Assembly: GCF_013181195.1 (NCBI RefSeq)
Contig: NZ_SMZP01000004.1
Location: 1 to 64,000 of the forward strand
Source of the DNA: Caulobacter sp. RHG1
GTDB taxonomy: Bacteria > Pseudomonadota > Alphaproteobacteria > Caulobacterales > Caulobacteraceae
Length of the DNA: 64,000 bases
Reading direction: 5' to 3'
Within the stretch, counting starts at the first letter, position 1; each line of letters begins with the position of its first letter. Shown here in pieces: positions 8,839-17,600 of this stretch. A program made the translations under genes and the position numbers. The notes below the pieces were generated by a model. That model saw only the letters and a program-made list of their open reading frames with translations. It did not search any database and was not told the DNA's origin.

Positions 8839-10128
8839 GTGAAAGCCTATAGGGCGTCGATCCTGCATCTGCTGGACGACCCGACCAAGACGACGGAGGG
8901 CGCGGTCGCCTTCCACAAGGACGGCCTGCTGCTGGTCGAGGACGGCCGCATCGTCGGCTGCGGCGAGTATGAGGAGCTGTCCCCCTGGCTGGGCAAGGCC
9001 GAGCTGGAGGACCTGTCCGGCCATCTGATCACGCCGGGCTTCGTCGACACCCATATCCACTTCCCGCAGGTCGACATCATCGCGGCCCACGGCAAGCAGC
9101 TGCTGGACTGGCTGGAGCAGCACACCTTCCCGGCCGAGGCGGCCTTCGCCGATCCGGCCCATGCGGAAGCGGCGGCGACCTTCTTCCTGGACGAGCTGCT
9201 GCGCAACGGCACGACCACAGCCCTGGTGTTCGGCTCGGTGCACAAGGTTTCGGTCGAGGCCCTGTTCGCCGAGGCCCTGACGCGCGACATGCGCCTGATC
9301 GCCGGCAAGGCGCTGATGGACCGCAACGCGCCCGAAGGCCTGACCGACACGGTCGAAGAAAGCCGCGCCGACATGCTGGCCCTGATCGAGGCGTGGCACG
9401 GCAAGGGGCGGCTGGGCTACGCGGTGACCCCGCGCTTTGCGATCAGCTGCAGCGACGCCCAGCTGACCATGGCTGGCGAGGTGGTGGCCCAGCATCCCGA
9501 CGTCTGGATGCAGACCCACCTTTCCGAGAACCTCTATGAGATCAAGGAAACCGCGCGGCTCTTCCCGAAGGCCAAGGATTATCTGGACGTCTACGACGGC
9601 TTCGGCCTGTTGCGACCGCGCTCTGTGTTCGCCCACTGCGTCCACCTGAAGGGCGACGCGTTCCGGCGCATGGCGGCCAAGGGCGGGGCGGTGGCGTTCT
9701 GCCCGACCTCGAACCTGTTCCTGGGCTCGGGCCTGTTTCCGCTGGAGGAGGCCTGTTCGCACGGCGTGAAGGTCGGCATGGGGACCGACGTCGGGGCCGG
9801 CACGACCTTCTCGATCCTCCACACGCTGGGCGAGGCCTACAAGGTCGGCCAGCTGCGTGGCGATGCGCTGGACCCGTTCCACGCCCTGTACCTGGCGACC
9901 CTGGGAGGCGCGCGGGCGCTGGATCTGGGTGACAAGATCGGCAACCTGGAGCCCGGCAAGGAAGCCGACTTCGTGGTGCTGGACCTGGCCGCGACGCCGC
10001 TGCTTAAGCGCCGGCTGGCGGCGGCCAGGACGCTTGAGGACAAGGTGTTCGCGCTGACGGTGCTGGGTGACGACCGCGTCGTGGCGCGGACGTATCTGGC
10101 GGGTGTGGAGCGGTGGCGGCGGGGATAG
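8839..10128 (+). CDS. guaD: Guanine deaminase
   Basis: Deaminates guanine to xanthine, the substrate of XdhAB. This 429-residue amidohydrolase carries the metal-binding VDTHIHFPQ motif at about 69-77. The adjacent HGKQLLDWLEQHTFPAE stretch is specific to guanine deaminases, and the FCPTSNLFLGSG segment is also characteristic. It starts at a GTG only 3 nt after the xdhC stop, so it closes the uraH-xdhABC-guaD operon. This lets guanine and hypoxanthine/xanthine enter the pathway from one transcript. Confidence 0.95.
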   Translation: MKAYRASILHLLDDPTKTTEGAVAFHKDGLLLVEDGRIVGCGEYEELSPWLGKAELEDLSGHLITPGFVDTHIHFPQVDIIAAHGKQLLDWLEQHTFPAEAAFADPAHAEAAATFFLDELLRNGTTTALVFGSVHKVSVEALFAEALTRDMRLIAGKALMDRNAPEGLTDTVEESRADMLALIEAWHGKGRLGYAVTPRFAISCSDAQLTMAGEVVAQHPDVWMQTHLSENLYEIKETARLFPKAKDYLDVYDGFGLLRPRSVFAHCVHLKGDAFRRMAAKGGAVAFCPTSNLFLGSGLFPLEEACSHGVKVGMGTDVGAGTTFSILHTLGEAYKVGQLRGDALDPFHALYLATLGGARALDLGDKIGNLEPGKEADFVVLDLAATPLLKRRLAAARTLEDKVFALTVLGDDRVVARTYLAGVERWRRG

Positions 10129-10130
10129 AC

Positions 10131-10238
10131 CTCGCCCCCTCCGCGCCTGCGGCGCTCCTCCCCCGGAGGGAGAAGACGGGGATCACCTTCCGCCTGCCTT
10201 TGGGGGCGGACGACCGCGAAGCGGTCAGGTGGGGGGGA
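10131..10238. repeat. GC-rich intergenic repeat, copy 1
   Basis: Two blocks recur at 22481-22600: block A (CTCGCCCCCTCCGCGCCTGC..., 10131-10170) and block B (GGGGGCGGACGACC plus a short hairpin plus CAGGTGGGGG, about 10202-10236). Here the order is A then B. Each contains small inverted repeats. It fills the space between guaD and the convergent nucleoside hydrolase. Confidence 0.8.
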
Positions 10239-10244
10239 GCGGCC

Positions 10245-11204
10245 CTAAGCCGCCCCCATCGTCTCCGCATAGAGCTTCAACAGCCGCTCGCCGTCCACCG
10301 CCACCGTCGCGGCCTGGATCGGCTGGTCGTCCCAGGCCGACGGACCGAACAGTTCGCCCTCGGGGCTCTGGCAGGTCTGGCCCAGGGTAATGCCTTCGGT
10401 CACCACGCGCACCGCGCCGCGGCGCACCGTGAACAGCGTCGGGTCGATCACGAACGCCACCGCCGCCGCGTCGTGGACACAGCAGCCGACGATGCCGTCG
10501 CGGCCGCCGTAGAAGGCGGCGTAGGGCTTGGAGATCGCGTTGAGGAACACGCCGGCGTCGCTGCCGCCGGAGGCCAGGGCCTCCATGTAGTCCGGCGACA
10601 TCACCACTTGCGTCGTCACGTCCAGGCTGACGGCGGTCAGGCTCCAGGGCGCGGTGAAGACCTGGTCGGCGGCTTCCGGGTCGTTCCAGATATTGGCCTC
10701 GGCGACCGGAGTGACATTGCCCGGCTTGCCGGCGACGCCGAACGCGCCGCCCATGATCACCACCGACTTCAGCAGCGCAGCGACTTCCGGATCGGCCTGC
10801 AGGGCCAGGGCCAGGTTGGTCAGCGGGCCGACGGCGCACAGCACCACCTCGCCCGGATACTGCCGGGCCAGGTCGATGATCGCCTGGTGGGCCGGCTTGG
10901 CCTCGGGCTGGGCGGGGACAAGACCCTCGAGCTCGACATCGCCCAAGCCGTTAACACCGTGCACGAAGGTCGGCGATGGGTTGCGCGGGCGGGTCAGCGG
11001 CTTGCTCGCGCCCTTGTAGATCGGGGCCTTCAGGCCGAAGCGCTGCTTCAGATAGAGCGCGTTGCGGGTGGTGGTCTCGATGTCGGCGTTGCCGAAGACG
11101 GTCGTCACCGCGATCAGGTCGAGGGCGGGGCTCGCCTCGATGAACAGCAGCGCCATGGCGTCGTCGATGCCGGGATCGGTGTCGAAAATGATCTTGATCG
11201 TCAT
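10245..11204 (-). CDS. Inosine-uridine-type nucleoside hydrolase
   Basis: Cleaves the N-glycosidic bond of ribonucleosides to free base and ribose. This 319-residue protein shows the calcium-binding signature DTDPGIDDA at residues 8-16 and the VVIMGGAF and CVHDAAAV segments of the IUNH fold. The nucleoside preference cannot be read from sequence; a purine role is inferred from context. It is the last gene of atzG-atzE-hpxZ-nucleoside hydrolase, starting 10 nt after hpxZ. It supplies bases to guaD and XdhAB on the opposite strand. Confidence 0.9.
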   Translation of the reverse strand: MTIKIIFDTDPGIDDAMALLFIEASPALDLIAVTTVFGNADIETTTRNALYLKQRFGLKAPIYKGASKPLTRPRNPSPTFVHGVNGLGDVELEGLVPAQPEAKPAHQAIIDLARQYPGEVVLCAVGPLTNLALALQADPEVAALLKSVVIMGGAFGVAGKPGNVTPVAEANIWNDPEAADQVFTAPWSLTAVSLDVTTQVVMSPDYMEALASGGSDAGVFLNAISKPYAAFYGGRDGIVGCCVHDAAAVAFVIDPTLFTVRRGAVRVVTEGITLGQTCQSPEGELFGPSAWDDQPIQAATVAVDGERLLKLYAETMGAA

Positions 11205-11213
11205 CGTCAGGCT

Positions 11214-11630
11214 CTAGCGCTTTTCCGTGTCGGACGCGAGACGTTGGTCGCTCCCGCCCTGCATCAGGGAGACATGGGCCGCGACGACCTTCCAGCCGGC
11301 GTCGGTACGCACCCACGTCTGGCTCTGGCGGCCGATCTTGCCGGTGTCGTCGCGGCGAAATTCGACATTGGCCACGGCGAAGTCGGTCCCGAAGGTGGTG
11401 ATCTGGGTCCGCAGGCGCGTGCGCGGCGGCGAGCCGCCGGCCCGGCCCAGGCGGAAGGCGGCGATCTCGTCGAAGCTCCACAGGTTCTCGGCCACGCCCA
11501 GGCGCACGGTGTGCGGCGAGACCCAGAAGGCGCCGTCCAGGGCCTGGACGTCGTTGCCCATCAGCGCCGTCTCATAGGCGTCTACAAGGGCGGTGACTTC
11601 GGCCAGGGTCTTGGGATCGTCGACGACCAT
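11214..11630 (-). CDS. hpxZ: HpxZ/AtzH-like protein (SnoaL-like fold)
   Basis: A 138-residue protein resembling HpxZ, encoded in oxalurate catabolism clusters, and the AtzH-like domain group. The segments ETALMGNDVQALDGAFW, GxxEnLW and QTWVRTDAGWKVVAAHVSL are typical of this NTF2-like family. The exact reaction is not established; the family travels with AtzE/AtzG amidase pairs. Its ATG shares one base with the atzE stop (TGATG), so the two are coupled. Genes before and after are on the same transcript. Confidence 0.85.
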   Translation of the reverse strand: MVVDDPKTLAEVTALVDAYETALMGNDVQALDGAFWVSPHTVRLGVAENLWSFDEIAAFRLGRAGGSPPRTRLRTQITTFGTDFAVANVEFRRDDTGKIGRQSQTWVRTDAGWKVVAAHVSLMQGGSDQRLASDTEKR

Positions 11631-13021
11631 CAGACGCCTTTCGGGGGATGGGCGGCCAGCACGCCGTCACGCTGGAGGCGGGCAGCGGCCGCGAAAGCCA
11701 GGTCTTCGCGCCAGGGCGGGGCGATGATTTGCACGCCGATCGGCAGCAGCCCTGGCCGGTTCACCGGGGCGGCGACGACGGGGAGGCCGATGTAACTGAT
11801 CGGTTGGGTGAAGGCGCCCAGGTTCTTGCGGACCGACACTGGGACGCCGTCCATCTCCATGGTCGCCTGGCCGATGGGCGGGGCGGGGCACACCGACGAC
11901 GGCGCCAGCAGCACGTCGTAGCGCTCGAACGCCTTGGCGACCTCATCGCGGAAGACGGTGCGATAGCGCTGGGCCGCGCGATGCACGCCCTCGGGCAGCA
12001 GAGCCCCGGCCAGCAAGCGGTCTCGCACCGCCGGATCGTAGTCCATGGCCCGGGCGGCCAAGTCCTTCAGGTGCAGCTCGCCGCCCTCGAATCCGGTCAG
12101 GGTGAAGGCCGCCGCCCGCGCGGCTTGGGCGCCGGGCAAGGTGACCAGACCCTTGGCGCCCAACGCCTGGGCCACGCGGTCCAGCGCCGCAAGCACCTCG
12201 GGGAAGGCGCCTTGCTGGAACCAGCCGTCCAGCACGCCGACGCGCAGGGGCTGCTCGGCCAGGGCGTCCAGGCGCTGGGCCAGCGGATCGGCTTCGCGCA
12301 CGCAGATCGCGTCGCCCTGGGGATCGGGGCCCTGCAGCACGTCATAGGCCAGGGCCAGGTCCTGGATCGATCGTGCGAACGGGCCGACATGGTCCAGGCT
12401 CTCGACGAACGGGAACACGCCCTGGCGCGACAGGCGGCCATAGGTGGGCTTCAGGCCGTAGACCCCGCAAAGGCTGGCGGGAATGCGGATCGAGCCGTTG
12501 GTGTCCGAGCCCAGGGTCAGCGGGACGAGACCCGCCGCCACGGCCGCGGCCGAACCGCCCGACGAGCCGCCAGCGATCCGCGTCGGGTCGTGCGGATTGT
12601 GGACCGGCCCGTCATGGGCGTTCTCGGTGACGAAGCCATAGGCGAACTCGTCCATGTTCAGCGCGCCGACGAGGATGCCGCCAGCGGCGGCAAGGCGCCT
12701 GACCAAGGTGGCGTCGTGGGTCGGCGGAGCGGCGTCCCGGCGGATCTTCGAGCCAGCCAGAGTGGGCAGGCCTTCCAGGTCGAACAGGTTCTTCACCGCG
12801 AATGGCGCGCCGGCCAGCGGACCGACGGGACGGCCGGCGGCCAGATCGGCGTCGACCGCCTCGGCCGCGGCCAAAGCGCGCTCGGCGGTGACAGCGGTGA
12901 AGGCGTTGATGCCGCCGTCCAGGCGCGCGATCCGGGACAGGGTGGCCTCGGTGACGGCGCGGGCGGTGACGCGGCCGGCGCGGACTTCACCGGCGATCTC
13001 GACGATGCTGCAGAAGCTCAC
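11630..13021 (-). CDS. atzE: AtzE-family amidase (oxalurate/purine-linked amidohydrolase)
   Basis: A 463-residue amidase-signature hydrolase. The Ser-cisSer-Lys triad is visible: Lys77 in APFAVKN, cis-Ser153 in the GGSSGGS stretch (151-157), and nucleophile Ser177 in GSDTNGSIRIPAS (171-183, with Asn in place of the usual Gly). The gene starts at a GTG overlapping the atzG stop (GTGA). The AtzG partner stabilises AtzE in the studied cyanuric-acid pathway. In purine clusters the same pair plus HpxZ corresponds to HpxXYZ, assigned to oxalurate breakdown. Since pucG here should make oxalurate, I infer that as substrate. The frame continues upstream to 13276 but only as a shadow of atzG. Confidence 0.88.
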   Translation of the reverse strand: MSFCSIVEIAGEVRAGRVTARAVTEATLSRIARLDGGINAFTAVTAERALAAAEAVDADLAAGRPVGPLAGAPFAVKNLFDLEGLPTLAGSKIRRDAAPPTHDATLVRRLAAAGGILVGALNMDEFAYGFVTENAHDGPVHNPHDPTRIAGGSSGGSAAAVAAGLVPLTLGSDTNGSIRIPASLCGVYGLKPTYGRLSRQGVFPFVESLDHVGPFARSIQDLALAYDVLQGPDPQGDAICVREADPLAQRLDALAEQPLRVGVLDGWFQQGAFPEVLAALDRVAQALGAKGLVTLPGAQAARAAAFTLTGFEGGELHLKDLAARAMDYDPAVRDRLLAGALLPEGVHRAAQRYRTVFRDEVAKAFERYDVLLAPSSVCPAPPIGQATMEMDGVPVSVRKNLGAFTQPISYIGLPVVAAPVNRPGLLPIGVQIIAPPWREDLAFAAAARLQRDGVLAAHPPKGV

Positions 13022-13236
13022 GGCTGGAAGGTCTCCGCAACCTCGCCGGCCGCTTCGCCGAGCGCAGTGATGAACAACGCCGACTGGCTCTTGAGCAGGG
13101 CGATGTTCTCGAGCACGGCGGGCAGGGCGGCGGAGGGAATGGAGAGGTCGCGCGCCTCGGCGCGGGCAGCGGTCCAGGGGGCGACCTCGACGTCGGTGAG
13201 GTCCAGGAAGGCTTGCGTTTCCGCGTCCAGCGCCAT
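13018..13236 (-). CDS. atzG: AtzG-like small subunit of the amidase
   Basis: A 72-residue protein of the DUF4089/AtzG type, known to form a complex with AtzE. The ATG at 13236 gives the usual length and has GGAG upstream, though at a loose spacing of about 11 nt. An in-frame ATG at 13272 would add 12 residues encoded inside the regulatory element at 13247-13269 and has no ribosome site. The stop overlaps the atzE GTG by 4 nt. First gene of its operon. Confidence 0.78.
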   Translation of the reverse strand: MALDAETQAFLDLTDVEVAPWTAARAEARDLSIPSAALPAVLENIALLKSQSALFITALGEAAGEVAETFQP

Positions 13237-13246
13237 GCGGTCCAAA

Positions 13247-13269
13247 GCTCCACAAGTAAGAAAAAACTT
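13247..13269. promoter_or_regulatory. Purine-regulon element, site B
   Basis: GCTCCACAAGTAAGAAAAAA followed by CTT; AAGT/ACTT form inverted half-sites. It lies 11 bp upstream of the chosen atzG start and overlaps its ribosome site. It shares CAAGTAAG with sites C and D and the flanking GCTCCA with site A. Confidence 0.5.
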
Positions 13270-13440
13270 CATACACCCGCGTTCGCGCGCCGCGCCAGTC
13301 CCGCAGGCGGTCTCAGCTGGATCCGCTCAAGCGCGCGTCACCTTCCGCGCCGATCGCCCGCGTGGTGGGCAGGCGAGGGCGATCGCAGCCCGCCGATGCG
13401 GTCATGACTTGGGCGCCGCGCGCCAGCGACGTCACATGCA

Positions 13441-13462
13441 AAGGTAAGAAGGAACTTACTTG
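13441..13462. promoter_or_regulatory. Purine-regulon element, site C
   Basis: GTAAG-N6-CTTAC is a perfect inverted repeat inside AAGGTAAG...CTTACTTG, directly against the formamidase ATG at 13463 and covering its AAGGA ribosome site. A protein bound here would block both RNA polymerase clearance and ribosome access. Confidence 0.55.
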
Positions 13463-14404
13463 ATGGCGCATCACCGACTGGCTTCCACGCCCGACACCAT
13501 TCGCTTCGGCATGTTCGACGCAGCGTTCGATCCCGTGCTGACCGTGCAACCCGGCGACAGCGTCACCTTCGAGTGCGTTTCCGGCGGCGTCGAGGTTATG
13601 CCGCAGGCGGGGTCGCCCTACGCCATACCGCCTGCGCTGCAGGCGATCCACGACAGCAAGCCCGAGCGTATCGGTCCGCACATCCTGACCGGTCCCGTTG
13701 CCGTCGCGGGCGCTGAGCCCGGCGACGTGCTGGAGGTGCGCATTGAGGCGATCGAACCGAACAACGACTGGGGTTACTGCGCAGTGCGCCCGCTGGCCGG
13801 CACGATTCCGGAGGACTTCCCCGAACGCTATGTCAGCCACATCGCCGTCGATCGCGCGGCCGGGACCTGCAAGCCCGAGTGGGGCCCGCAACTGCCGCTG
13901 GCCCCGTTCTTCGGCACCATGGGCGTGGCCCCGCCGGCCAGGTACGGCCGTCTCTCCAGCCGGGAACCGCGCGAGCACGGCGGCAATATGGACAACAAGG
14001 AACTGGTCGCCGGCTCGACCCTGTTCCTGCCCGTCTGGGTTCCGGGCGCGAACTTCTCGGTGGGTGACGGTCACGGCCGACAAGGCGACGGCGAGGTCTG
14101 CGTCAATGCCCTGGAAATGGGCCTGACCGGCACCTTCACTTTCGTGCTTCACAAGGCGGGAGACCTGAAGCAGCCGCGCGCCGAGACGCCCACCCACTAC
14201 ATTCTGATGGGCTTCAACGAGGACCTGGACCTGGCCATGAAGCAGGCCCTGCGCCAGACCATCGACTTCATCACGGCGCGCTCCAACCTGACCCGCGTGC
14301 AGGCCTATCAGTTCTGCTCCCTGGCCGTGGACTTCCGCGTCACCCAGACCGTCAACGGCGAGAAGGGCGTCCATGCACTGCTGGCCAAGGGTCTGCTGTT
14401 CTGA
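13463..14404 (+). CDS. Acetamidase/formamidase family protein
   Basis: A 313-residue FmdA/AmdA-type amide hydrolase, releasing ammonia from short amides. Family features are the beta-rich core beginning TVQPGDSVTFEC, the GPVAVAGAEPGDVLEVRI turn, and the HGGNMDNKELVAGSTLFLPV and VGDGHGRQGDGEV motifs that line the metal site. The ATG at 13463 was chosen; a TTG 3 nt upstream adds only one residue. It lies alone on the + strand but carries the same regulatory element as the purine operons. In this setting it could hydrolyse formamide or, as I infer, oxamate left from oxalurate cleavage, a step done by HpxW in Klebsiella, for which no homologue is seen. Confidence 0.88.
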   Translation: MAHHRLASTPDTIRFGMFDAAFDPVLTVQPGDSVTFECVSGGVEVMPQAGSPYAIPPALQAIHDSKPERIGPHILTGPVAVAGAEPGDVLEVRIEAIEPNNDWGYCAVRPLAGTIPEDFPERYVSHIAVDRAAGTCKPEWGPQLPLAPFFGTMGVAPPARYGRLSSREPREHGGNMDNKELVAGSTLFLPVWVPGANFSVGDGHGRQGDGEVCVNALEMGLTGTFTFVLHKAGDLKQPRAETPTHYILMGFNEDLDLAMKQALRQTIDFITARSNLTRVQAYQFCSLAVDFRVTQTVNGEKGVHALLAKGLLF

Positions 14405-14473
14405 GCCAACTCTACCTCTAGGAAGGGGGCTTGGCCCGTCGCCAGCCCTTGACTTGATCACGGAGGCATCGGC

Positions 14474-14557
14474 GATAGGCGCGCGCCGAAACCCTTACGC
14501 GCAAGGGGTTTCCGTTTCGGAACGGCACAGCTGAGCCGTTCCGGCACGGCGCCTATC
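14474..14557. other. Unexplained three-way-junction element upstream of the RTX gene
   Basis: Three nested helices are visible. P1 is GATAGGCGC (14474-14482) with GCGCCTATC (14549-14557), a perfect 9 bp. P2 is GAAACCCTT (14488-14496) with AGGGGTTTC (14504-14512), including one G-U pair. P3 is CGGAACGG (14518-14525) with CCGTTCCG (14536-14543), a perfect 8 bp. Three 5-nt junction strands join them. It starts 178 nt before the RTX ATG and is not followed by a T run. It may be a structured leader, a small RNA or a DNA cruciform. I do not recognise a known riboswitch class. Confidence 0.5.
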
Positions 14558-14651
14558 CCGCAAACAGCCGCAAAGACGGAGGGCGCGACGGCGCCGCTCT
14601 TGCAGACCTCGGGTCACGCTGAAGTTGCAGCTGGGGCTGAGGGATCTCGAG

Positions 14652-17600
14652 ATGTTGGTGCGGGGCACGGAAGGCGCGGACGTTCTGACGGGCGGCGACG
14701 AGGGCGACACCCTCTACGGCTTCGGCGGCAATGACACGCTGCGGGGCGGAGCGGGCGACGACGTGCTGGCCGGCCACGAGGGCAACGACCAGCTCTACGG
14801 CGGCGACGGTGACGACTACCTTCTGGGCGGACCGGGCGACGACCTGATCGACGGCGGCGCTGGCGTCGACTGGGCAGCCTATGAGGACGCCACGGCCGGC
14901 GTGAAGGTCGACCTGAACATCACCGGCGTCCAGAACACCGGCGGCGGCGGTCGCGATACCCTGGTCGGCATCGAGAACCTCTACGGCTCGGACTTCAACG
15001 ACACCCTCACCGGCAACGCGGAAAACAACGTGCTGGTCGGCGCCAAGGGCAACGACACGCTCTATGGCCTGGCGGGTGATGACACCCTGGATGGCGGCGA
15101 CGGCAACGACATTCTCGATGGCGGCGACGGCGACGACTGGCTCATGGGCGGCGCGGGTGACGACATCATCCGAGGCGGCGCCGGGAACGACTGGGCCTCC
15201 TATGAAGACGCCAAGGCCGGCGTGACGGCAGACCTGACGAAGACGGGCCAGCAGGACACCGTCGGCGACGGCAAGGACACCCTGAGCGGTATCGAGAACC
15301 TGTACGGCTCGGACTTCAACGACACCCTCACCGGCGACGCCGGGATCAACGTGCTGGTCGGCGGCAAGGGCAATGACACGCTCCATGGCCTGGCGGGCGA
15401 CGACACCCTGGATGGCGGCGACGGAAACGACGTTCTCGACGGCGGCGACGGAGACGACTGGCTCGTGGGTGGCGCTGGCGACGACATCATCCGAGGCGGC
15501 GCCGGGAGCGATTGGGCTTCCTATGAAGGCGCCAAGGCCGGCGTGACGGCAGACCTGACAAAGACGGGCCAGCAGGACACCGTCGGCGATGGCAAGGACA
15601 CCCTGAGCGGTATCGAGAACCTGTACGGCTCGGCCTTCGACGACGCGCTGATCGGCGACGCCAACGCCAACAATCTCCAGGGCGGGGCGGGCGACGACAA
15701 GCTGTACGGCGGCGCGGGAGACGACCACCTGTCGGGCGGGACGGGAAACAATCTCATCGACGGCGGCGAAGGCTGGGACACGGTCGACTACGGGTTCAGC
15801 GACGTCGGGGTGACGATCGATCTGTCAATGTTTGTGGCGCCGGGGGGGAGTCCGCCAGCCGGTGACTGGCTCATCTCGATCGAGGCTGCGACAGGCTCGG
15901 AGCACGACGACGTCATGACCGGCAACGCCTATGAAAACTATCTGTTTGGCGGTGGTGGCAATGACATCCTTCGGGCCATGAGCGGCGGCGACACGCTTGA
16001 TGGCGGCGATGGCGATGACATTCTCTATAGCAGCGGTTTTGGCGCTCCCGACTTGCTTTTGGGCGGGGCAGGCGACGACCGATTTATGATCGGCGGCTCG
16101 ACAGCCGTTATCTACGGCGGCGAGGGCAGCGACACCTTCGTGTCGACGAGTACTTCGAGCGTCAAAATCGATCTGAATATCACTGGTCTTCAGACGATCT
16201 GGTCGCTAGGTGGCGGCGCCATCAGTAGCGCGGTCGAGTTGCATGAAATCGAGAACCTTGTTGGCAATGTCGGCGATGATCACCTGATCGGTGACGGCAA
16301 AGACAACATCCTCACGGGCGGCTTTGGCGACGATATCCTGGATGGCGGGGCTGGATCCGACACCGCGTCCTATGCAGGCGATGCGATGTGGACGCCTGTG
16401 GTCATCGATCTAGGCAAGAGCGTCCAGACACAGACGGGCAATCGCGGAACCGACACCTTCATCTCGATCGAAAATGTGATCGGCACCGCCTTCAATGATG
16501 AGATCACTGGCAATTCTGAGGTCAACCGTCTGCAAGGCGGCGCCGGCGATGACAGACTGACCGCAGTCGGCGGAAACGATCTTCTGGAAGGTGGCGACGG
16601 CAACGACACGCTCATCGCCAGCAAAGATGACCAGCCTGGAGACCGCCTGTTCGGCGGCGCAGGGAATGACACGCTCATCACTCAGAAGGGTGCGGCCCTT
16701 CTGGATGGCGGCGATGGTGACGATATCTTTGTCGTCGCCCATGCGCCGTCAATGGCTGGGGTCACGGTAATCGATGGCGGGGCCGGGCTCGACACGCTGG
16801 ACATGCGAAGTGCGATCGCCAACCTCAAGATCGATCTGTCGCTGATCGGCCCTCAAGATGTTGGTGGCGGCCATCTCATCGATCTCACGCGTATTGAAGC
16901 CGTCGTCGGAGGCGGCGGCAACGATCAGATCAAGGGCGACGCTGGCGACAACTGGCTGCAGGGCGGCGCTGGCGACGACGTTATCGATGGGGGGGCAGGC
17001 TTCGATTTCGTTCGTTATGACGATCCGGACTTCCTGACCGGCGTGAAGGTGGATCTGCGCAACACCGTTCAGACGGAACTGGGGGGTCGTGGCGTCGATA
17101 CCTTGATCTCTATCGAGGGCATTCGGGGTACGGCCTATGCCGACACACTGATCGGTAACGACGAGGACAACATCTTCGTCGCCGGCGGTGGTGATGATCG
17201 CATCGAGGGCGGTGGCGGCTTCGATTACATCAGCTTCGAGAATGATGGCTTTGAGCGCGGCGCCCATATCGGTCTTCGCAACCAGGGCCAGGCGCAACTT
17301 ACCGATCGTGGGACCAAGACTCTGGTGTCGATCGAAGGCGTTATCGGTTCGAACTACAATGACTACTTCATCGGCTCGGCAGGAGCGGACGTCCTGAAGG
17401 GCGGAATGGGGGATGACGATCTTGTCGGCGGGGGTGGCGCGGACACTCTGGAAGGCGGAAGCGGCAACGATACCCTGACTGCCTATTTCCTCGAAGCGGG
17501 CACGCTGTTGTCGTCGACGGGGACGGTGTTGCGTGGCGGCGATGGCGACGACCGCATCGAGTTCGGTCTCGGGGACAACCGCGGCGAAGGCGGAGCCGGC

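Noticed and set aside
10131..10238. Intergenic repeat copy 1 as a plain terminator
   Set aside because: The same blocks recur elsewhere in different order and lack T runs, so a dispersed repeat explains them better.
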